A DNA stretch of 10,543 nt from Actinomycetota bacterium (GTDB lineage: Bacteria > Actinomycetota > Thermoleophilia > Gaiellales > Gaiellaceae). Of this stretch, positions 6,334-10,543 are shown one piece after another. Made by a program: the position numbers and the translations under genes. Below the pieces are notes generated by a model. The model ran no database searches. It was not told the DNA's origin and saw nothing but the letters and a program-made list of their open reading frames with translations. The stretch is taken from NCBI GenBank assembly GCA_013821525.1, contig JACDGR010000086.1:1-10543 (forward strand), given 5' to 3'. Numbering within the stretch: the first letter of the stretch is position 1; each line of letters begins with the position of its first letter.

Positions 6334-7284
6334 GTGCTCCAGCTCCTACGCCGCGTGATCGCTCGCCGCGGCCTGCTGATGCTCTTGACGATCCTCGTCA
6401 CCGCGCTCGCGGTCAGCGCAGGCTTGATCGTCTTCGGAAGATCAGGCGCAGATGCGGCACCGGACGCTGCGTCCGCCGAGCCGGCCAGATCGGCCTTTCC
6501 CGCGCCACCTCGCGGTGCTGTCGTCTACAGCCGCGAGCTCGGCTATCGCGCGCTCGCGCTGGGAGTCGTCCCGAAGCCCGGCGGCGTGCTCGTCCAGGCC
6601 TCGGTGCTCGGCCGGCAGGGCGAAGGCGTGCGCGGCCTGCAGTTCACATTCACTGCCGGTGGCCACACGAGCGCTGGCATCCCGTGCGGTGCAGGGTGTT
6701 ATGACGCGCGCCTTCCGATCAGCAAGCCGCGCCAGATCGAGGTGCGCCTCCGAGGCAATCTTCTTTGGCGGGTCGATCTTCCTGCTGCGTGGCCGCCGCG
6801 CAACGCAGCGACGCTCGTGGCGCGTGCGGAGCGGGTCTTTCGATCGTTGCACTCGGTGAGCTTTCGCGAGAGCCTCGCCTCCAGCCCGCACGAACGTGTC
6901 GTCAGCTCCTGGCGCGTGCAGGCCCCGGATCGCGTCGCCTACCAGACCAATGACGGGTGGGCCGGCATCGTGATCGGGTCGCGGCGCTGGGACCGCGCGC
7001 CCGGCAAGTCGCGCTGGGAGACATCGGCCCAAACCCGCCTGACCCAGCCCGTGCCATTCTGGGTTTCCGTCACCGATGCCCACGTCCTCGGTTCAGTGAT
7101 GATCCACGGACGGCCGGTGTGGCGTATTTCGTTCTTCGATCCCGGTTCGCCCGCGTGGTTCGAGATCACGATCGATCGCCCGACGATGCGCACCGTAGAC
7201 TCGCGCATGGTGACGACAGCCCACTTCATGCACGACACGTATTCGTTGTTCAACGCAACCCCCGCAATCGTCCCGCCACGCTGA
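6334..7284 (+). CDS. Membrane-anchored secreted protein with FixH-like and LolA-like regions
   Basis: A 316-residue protein with the GTG start at 6334; the frame stays open to a GTG at 6286, but that start would lie upstream of the promoter and palindrome. One hydrophobic helix at about 13-34 anchors it, followed by a low-complexity Ala/Pro linker. A beta-rich domain at about 72-140 has the pattern of FixH/YtkA-type domains (VLVQASVLGRQGEGVRG), with PCGAGCY at 117-123. A second beta-rich region at about 165-316 resembles LolA/LprG-like lipid- or ligand-binding folds and ends with a conserved-looking AHFMHDTYSLFNA segment. From memory, this arrangement resembles the C-terminal extension of some CopC/CopD-type copper proteins in actinobacteria. 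Together with the convergent cupredoxin gene this hints at a copper role. The family assignment is tentative. Confidence 0.6.
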   Translation: MLQLLRRVIARRGLLMLLTILVTALAVSAGLIVFGRSGADAAPDAASAEPARSAFPAPPRGAVVYSRELGYRALALGVVPKPGGVLVQASVLGRQGEGVRGLQFTFTAGGHTSAGIPCGAGCYDARLPISKPRQIEVRLRGNLLWRVDLPAAWPPRNAATLVARAERVFRSLHSVSFRESLASSPHERVVSSWRVQAPDRVAYQTNDGWAGIVIGSRRWDRAPGKSRWETSAQTRLTQPVPFWVSVTDAHVLGSVMIHGRPVWRISFFDPGSPAWFEITIDRPTMRTVDSRMVTTAHFMHDTYSLFNATPAIVPPR

Positions 7285-7433
7285 AGTCCGTCAACGTTCC
7301 GCGCCACTTACTTCCGATAAAGGTTATGTGCCGCGCGACGCGCTCAGCGCCGGCGTCGACGTCGACGACCTTTGCGTTGATTGCACAGGATCGTCGACGC
7401 CCCAGTCGCCGGAAGCTCATGAAGCGGTGTCAC

Positions 7434-7775
7434 TTACGAGACGGTGAACGAGCCCTTCATGATCGTTGCGTGCGGAGTGCAGACGTACTTGTAGGTGCCC
7501 TTCTTCAGCGTCACGGTCCAGGTCTTGGTGCCCGTGCCGCCGATGCTGGTCGCCTTGCTGACGCCCGGCCCCTTCAGCGCGAAGTTGTGGATGTTCGACT
7601 TGTCCGAGATCTTGATCACGTACGTGCCGGCCTTCAGCTTCGAGACCTTCGCCGTGCCCTGCTTGAGCGTGATCGTGAAGCCGGGACCCACGGTGCCGGT
7701 CAGCGTCGGCGTGGCCGCGAGAGCAGACGGCACGATGAGAGCCGCGACCATCGCGGCGAGTGCTACGAGCTTCAT
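7434..7775 (-). CDS. Small exported cupredoxin (plastocyanin-like copper protein)
   Basis: A 113-residue protein with a signal peptide at 1-20 (ending PSALA, cleavage after residue 20 or 21), leaving a mature domain of about 92 residues, typical for a single cupredoxin domain. The type 1 copper ligands are visible: H63 in SNIHNFAL, then C99, H102 and M106 in the CTPHATIM loop (CxxHxxxM). It probably carries one electron or binds copper outside the cytoplasmic membrane. The ATG at 7775 is supported by a GAGGAG ribosome site four bases upstream, so unlike its neighbours this gene has a normal leader. It is convergent with the FixH/LolA-like gene and divergent from the SDR gene. The redox partner is not in the window. 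The TAA stop lies at 7434. Confidence 0.85.
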   Translation of the reverse strand: MKLVALAAMVAALIVPSALAATPTLTGTVGPGFTITLKQGTAKVSKLKAGTYVIKISDKSNIHNFALKGPGVSKATSIGGTGTKTWTVTLKKGTYKYVCTPHATIMKGSFTVS

Positions 7776-7779
7776 GTGA

Positions 7780-7785
7780 CTCCTC
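7780..7785 (-). promoter_or_regulatory. Ribosome-binding site of the cupredoxin gene
   Basis: GAGGAG on the minus strand, four bases before the ATG at 7775. It is the clearest Shine-Dalgarno site among the divergently transcribed genes here and contrasts with the leaderless neighbours. A possible -10 box, TACTCT, lies further upstream at 7812-7817 on the minus strand. Confidence 0.55.
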
Positions 7786-7811
7786 GAATGTAGGGAAATT
7801 CGTACAACAAC

Positions 7812-7817
7812 AGAGTA
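7812..7817 (-). promoter_or_regulatory. Possible -10 box of the cupredoxin gene
   Basis: TACTCT on the minus strand fits TANNNT and would give a leader of about 30 bases that keeps the GAGGAG ribosome site intact. An alternative TACATT at 7787-7792 would place the transcription start inside the ribosome site and is less likely. No clear -35 box is seen. Confidence 0.3.
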
Positions 7818-7829
7818 GCCCCGCGCGGT

Positions 7830-7848
7830 CCGGTGACACGCCGGTTTT
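7830..7848 (+). terminator. Hairpin followed by TTTT (weak plus-strand terminator candidate)
   Basis: CCGGTG and CGCCGG can pair (one G-T) around a three-base loop, followed immediately by TTTT. It reads as an intrinsic terminator only on the plus strand, where it could stop transcripts running through the gene at 6334 and antisense to the cupredoxin gene before they reach the SDR promoter. The stem is short. Confidence 0.25.
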
Positions 7849-7896
7849 ACCTCAACGTTGCGTTCGGGGCACTAAGGCCTACATGCGTGCGGGCGC

Positions 7897-7902
7897 TACC
7901 CT
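7897..7902 (+). promoter_or_regulatory. -10 box of a leaderless promoter for the SDR gene
   Basis: TACCCT is followed by six bases and the GTG start at 7909, matching the box and spacing at 6322 exactly; both share the octamer GCTACCCT. There is no ribosome-binding site before the start codon. Confidence 0.55.
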
Positions 7903-7908
7903 CCGACC

Positions 7909-9429
7909 GTGGCGATCGGAGAGCAGGAGACCATCGCAACCACTGAGGTTGCAGAGCAGACTCGTGTCGCAGCGGAGCTGCGGCTCGCAACCGAGATCCT
8001 CGAGTCGATCGTGGGCAACCGGTCGCTCCTCCGCGCCCTCTCCGTCGAGGAGCGAACGAGGCTGCTGGCCGCCGCGGGGGCCGTCTTCAACCCGGATGTC
8101 GTCACCCGGCGGCGCGCGGTCAAGGAGGTGCAGAAGCAGCGGAAGGCCGACAAGGTTCGCCGCGACGAGTCCGCCCTCGCCGAGTCGGGGATTCGCGTAC
8201 TCCGCGAGCGGCCCGTGTTCACGACGCCGAACGTCTACCCGCCGGCCGGGTTCGAGCAGGCCGATGTGCAGACCGATCCGGGCTTTCGCGAGGCAGTCGA
8301 GCCGCAGCACTGTTACGTCTGCAAGCAGCTCTACCGCGGGATCCATCCGTTCTACGACCAGATGTGTGAGAGCTGCGGCGACTTCAACTTCGCAAAGCGC
8401 GGCGAGACGGCTGACCTGCGCGGACGCGTCGCGTTGCTCACGGGTGGGCGCGTGAAGATCGGCTACCAGGCCGGCATCAAGCTGCTGCGGGCGGGGTCGG
8501 AGCTGATCGTGACCACGCGCTTTCCCCGTGATTCGGCGGCCCGCTACGCACAGGAGCCCGACTTCCACGAGTGGTCGGATCGCCTCGAGATCTTCGGGCT
8601 CGACCTGCGTCACACGCCGAGCGTGGAGGCGTTCTGCACGCACCTGAACCAGACGCGTGGCCGGCTCGACTTCATCGTCAACAACGCCTGCCAGACGGTG
8701 CGCAGGCCGGCCGAGTTCTATTGGCACATGCTTGCCGGCGAGCAGGCTGCAGAACACACGCTCGCACCGGGCGTGCGCGCGCTGCTCGGCGAGTACGAGG
8801 GGCTCAGACGACAGGAGATGCTGCCGACACAGTCGGCGGAGCTGACTCAGGTTCCGCTCCTGCCGGAGGATCTCAACGGGCGCGGGGACCTTTTTCCGCA
8901 GGGAAAGCTCGACAAGGACCTGCAGCAGGTCGACCTGCGGGAGCGCAACTCGTGGCGGCTCCTCCTCGACGAGGTGTCGTCGGTCGAGTTGCTCGAGACG
9001 CAGCTCGTGAACGCGGTCGCGCCTTTCATCCTGAACGCGCGGCTGAAGCCGCTGCTGACTGCGACACCGGAGCGTGACAAGCACATCGTCAACGTCTCGG
9101 CGGTCGAGGGCCAGTTCTATCGGCGCTTCAAGACGACGCGCCATCCGCATACGAACATGGCGAAGGCGGCGCTGAACATGATGACTCGCACTGCGGCGGC
9201 GGACTACCACGGTGCCGGCATCCACATGAACAGCGTCGACACCGGCTGGGTGACCGACGAGGATCCCGCACACATCGCCGAGCGGAAGACTGCCGAGCAC
9301 CGGTTCCAGCCGCCGCTCGACATCGTCGACGGCGCCGCGCGGATCGTCGATCCGATCATCGCCGGCTTCAACACCGGCGAGCACGTTTGGGGCCAGTTCC
9401 TGAAGGACTACCGTCCGACGGACTGGTGA
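7909..9429 (+). CDS. Atypical short-chain dehydrogenase/reductase with N-terminal zinc knuckle
   Basis: A 506-residue protein, about twice the length of a classical SDR. Residues 1-130 are a charged, mostly helical extension. A Cys4 knuckle follows (CYVC 135-138 and CESC 153-156), probably binding zinc. The Rossmann domain begins at about 170 with TGGRVKIG (178-185) in place of TGxxxGxG, and NNACQT (258-263) replaces NNAG. About 130 residues separate this from NVSAVEGQF (395-403), far more than usual, so there is an insertion in the middle of the fold. At the YxxxK position the sequence is TNMAK (415-419): the lysine is present but the tyrosine is threonine. NAD(P) binding is likely; the substrate is unknown. 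I believe similar long SDRs exist in other bacteria and eukaryotes. The gene is coupled to the UBP-finger gene by TGATG. Confidence 0.82.
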   Translation: MAIGEQETIATTEVAEQTRVAAELRLATEILESIVGNRSLLRALSVEERTRLLAAAGAVFNPDVVTRRRAVKEVQKQRKADKVRRDESALAESGIRVLRERPVFTTPNVYPPAGFEQADVQTDPGFREAVEPQHCYVCKQLYRGIHPFYDQMCESCGDFNFAKRGETADLRGRVALLTGGRVKIGYQAGIKLLRAGSELIVTTRFPRDSAARYAQEPDFHEWSDRLEIFGLDLRHTPSVEAFCTHLNQTRGRLDFIVNNACQTVRRPAEFYWHMLAGEQAAEHTLAPGVRALLGEYEGLRRQEMLPTQSAELTQVPLLPEDLNGRGDLFPQGKLDKDLQQVDLRERNSWRLLLDEVSSVELLETQLVNAVAPFILNARLKPLLTATPERDKHIVNVSAVEGQFYRRFKTTRHPHTNMAKAALNMMTRTAAADYHGAGIHMNSVDTGWVTDEDPAHIAERKTAEHRFQPPLDIVDGAARIVDPIIAGFNTGEHVWGQFLKDYRPTDW

Positions 9430-9701
9430 TGGCGGACACCTGCACGCATCTCGACCAGATCGCCTTTACCGAGCTGCCGACGGAGATCCCGGGCTGCGAG
9501 GACTGCCTGAAGATCGGCGCGCGCTGGCTGCACCTGCGCATGTGCCACAGCTGCGGTCACATCGCCTGCTGCGACGACTCACCGAACCGCCACGCGACGG
9601 CGCACTTCCACGCGAGCGACCACCCGCTGATCCGCTCGGCCGAGCCGGGCGAGCGCTGGTCGTGGTGCTACGTCGACGAGCTCGCGTTCGAGCTCACCTA
9701 G
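9429..9701 (+). CDS. UBP-type zinc-finger protein
   Basis: A 90-residue protein consisting almost only of a UBP-type zinc finger. The metal ligand series is visible: C5-x-H7, C23-x2-C26, C39-x2-C42, C47, then histidines at 55, 59 and 65. In eukaryotic deubiquitinases this finger binds the free C-terminal Gly-Gly of ubiquitin; stand-alone bacterial versions are common in actinobacteria, but their ligand is not established. The ATG at 9429 overlaps the SDR stop codon by one base (TGATG), so translation is probably coupled and the two products may act together. The frame stays open upstream to 9387, but that part lies inside the SDR gene and looks unlike a finger protein. A structural role or recognition of a peptide tail are both possible. 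Confidence 0.88.
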   Translation: MADTCTHLDQIAFTELPTEIPGCEDCLKIGARWLHLRMCHSCGHIACCDDSPNRHATAHFHASDHPLIRSAEPGERWSWCYVDELAFELT

Positions 9702-9747
9702 AGGGCGTCCCAACCACCGGCCCCGGGTGTGCCGCCGTTCACGAACA

Positions 9748-9772
9748 ACTTAGTGTGGAGTCCACACAAAGT
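9748..9772. terminator. 25-bp imperfect palindrome between convergent genes, possible bidirectional terminator
   Basis: Two 12-base arms (ACTTAGTGTGGA and TCCACACAAAGT) pair at 11 of 12 positions around a single central base. The site is AT-richer than its surroundings and lies between the stop of the UBP-finger gene and the stop of the aminotransferase gene. It lacks a strong T-tract on either strand, so a protein-binding site is an alternative to a terminator. Confidence 0.4.
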
Positions 9773-9777
9773 CGGGG

Positions 9778-10543
9778 TCAGCGCTGGAAGGAGCTCAGCT
9801 CCGCGAGCAGCCGATCGACTTCGGCGCGCGTGTTGTAGTGGATGATCCCGGCGCGCAGGGACTGCTCCGGTAGCCGCTCGCCGAGTGAGACGCAGTACCA
9901 GTTGTCGGCCGACCAGATGCCGACGCCGCGCTCGCCGAGCGTGCGCGCGACCTCGTCTGCCGGGACGCCGTCGACGTTGAAGAGGAACGTCGGGACGCGC
10001 CCCTCCATGGATGGCGGGCCGTAGAGCGTGACGTTGTCCGGCAGATTCGCGACCAGGTGCTCGCCGAGCTCGCGCTCGTAGTCGCGCAACACCTCCATGC
10101 CGCCGAGCGTCTCGAGATAGGCGATCGTCGCGCTGAAGCCGGCGAGCAGCTCGTACGGAAGCGTCCCCGTCTCGAAACTGCGACCGGTCGGGGTCGACGC
10201 CGACGGGCGTGCCTTGTACGGGCGCAGCGTCTCTGCGAGCTCGCGGCGCACATAGGCGATGCCCAGATGCGGCCCGCAGAACTTGTACGGAGAGCACAGC
10301 AGCACGTCGCAGCCGAGCTCTGCGACGTCGATCGGCTCGTGCGCCGCGTAATGCACCGCGTCGATCCACGAGAGCGCGCCCGCCGCGCGAGCGAGAGCGC
10401 AGATGCGCTTCGCGTCGGCAACCGAGCCCGTCGCGTTCGACGCGAGCGCGAAGGCCACGACGCGGGTGCGCTCGGTCAGTTGCCGCTCGAGGTCGTCGTA
10501 GTCGATCGTCAGATCGTCGGTTGCGGCAACCACCCGAACGACG
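9778..10543 (-). CDS. Class V aminotransferase, cysteine desulfurase-like (N-terminal part outside window)
   Basis: About 255 C-terminal residues of a pyridoxal-phosphate enzyme of fold type I, class V; the full protein is usually about 400 residues, so the N-terminal third lies beyond the right edge. Visible are the cofactor-binding aspartate in WIDAVHYAAHEPID and the Schiff-base lysine in SPYKFCGPHLG (codon at 10282-10284). The GPHLG run after the lysine fits the cysteine desulfurase-like subgroup that includes Vibrio VC1184. The substrate is therefore uncertain: cysteine desulfuration, isopenicillin-N epimerase-like chemistry or another reaction are all possible. It is convergent with the UBP-finger gene, with a palindrome in the 76-base gap. 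The TGA stop is at 9778. A GTG at 10533 is probably internal, because the frame is open to the edge. Confidence 0.85.
   Translation of the reverse strand, partial: VVRVVAATDDLTIDYDDLERQLTERTRVVAFALASNATGSVADAKRICALARAAGALSWIDAVHYAAHEPIDVAELGCDVLLCSPYKFCGPHLGIAYVRRELAETLRPYKARPSASTPTGRSFETGTLPYELLAGFSATIAYLETLGGMEVLRDYERELGEHLVANLPDNVTLYGPPSMEGRVPTFLFNVDGVPADEVARTLGERGVGIWSADNWYCVSLGERLPEQSLRAGIIHYNTRAEVDRLLAELSSFQR

Noticed and set aside
7354..7367. A 14-bp palindrome built from two adjacent GTCGAC units in the gap between the gene at 6334 and the cupredoxin gene
   Set aside because: Short GC-rich self-complementary words are frequent here, and the site has no positional relation to a promoter or T-tract. 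The rest of this 149-base gap shows no gene or RNA I can support.
7879..9384. A 501-codon open frame on the minus strand opposite the SDR gene
   Set aside because: It mirrors the codon phase of the GC-rich SDR gene, its translation is Arg/Val/Asp/Leu-rich with no family signature, and the plus-strand product has clear SDR motifs. Such shadow frames are normal at this GC content.
1..10543. CRISPR arrays, tRNA or rRNA genes, insertion sequences and attachment sites
   Set aside because: I looked for regularly spaced repeats, tRNA-like segments, long terminal inverted repeats and transposase motifs by eye and found none.

Overview
The window looks like chromosomal DNA of a high-GC actinobacterium. 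The class Thermoleophilia (Solirubrobacterales/Gaiellales-like) is my best guess, from protein style and gene content only. GTG starts are common, genes are tightly packed, and three genes appear to be leaderless, with a TANNNT -10 box exactly six bases before a GTG start. There is no rRNA, tRNA, CRISPR array, transposase or phage gene, and no gene-free stretch longer than about 150 bases.

Layout. (1) 1-2656, plus strand: a tightly coupled operon with the tail of an unknown helical protein, a membrane-anchored VWA protein, a membrane-anchored protein with a TPR-like repeat, and a second VWA protein with the topology of BatA/BatB. This resembles the VWA-TPR-VWA cell-envelope modules that often travel with MoxR ATPases. 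(2) 2678-4593: a divergent sugar module, with D-lyxose ketol-isomerase on the minus strand and xylulokinase on the plus strand. Together they could convert D-lyxose to D-xylulose and then to D-xylulose 5-phosphate. The kinase appears to lack about 20 residues just before its catalytic aspartate. (3) 4590-6200, minus: an SF2 helicase with an acidic linker and a possible sliding-clamp-binding motif; its stop codon overlaps that of the kinase. (4) 6334-7775: a membrane-anchored secreted protein with FixH-like and LolA-like regions, convergent with a small exported cupredoxin; a copper-related role is inferred. (5) 7909-9701, plus: an atypical short-chain dehydrogenase with a Cys4 zinc knuckle and no canonical catalytic tyrosine, coupled by a TGATG overlap to a UBP-type zinc-finger protein. 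(6) 9778-10543, minus: the C-terminal two thirds of a class V aminotransferase (cysteine desulfurase-like).

The most interesting points are the repeated leaderless start architecture, a perfect 20-bp palindrome over the -35 region of the gene at 6334, the internal gap in xylulokinase, and the coupled SDR/UBP-finger pair. I see no obvious defence system or mobile element.
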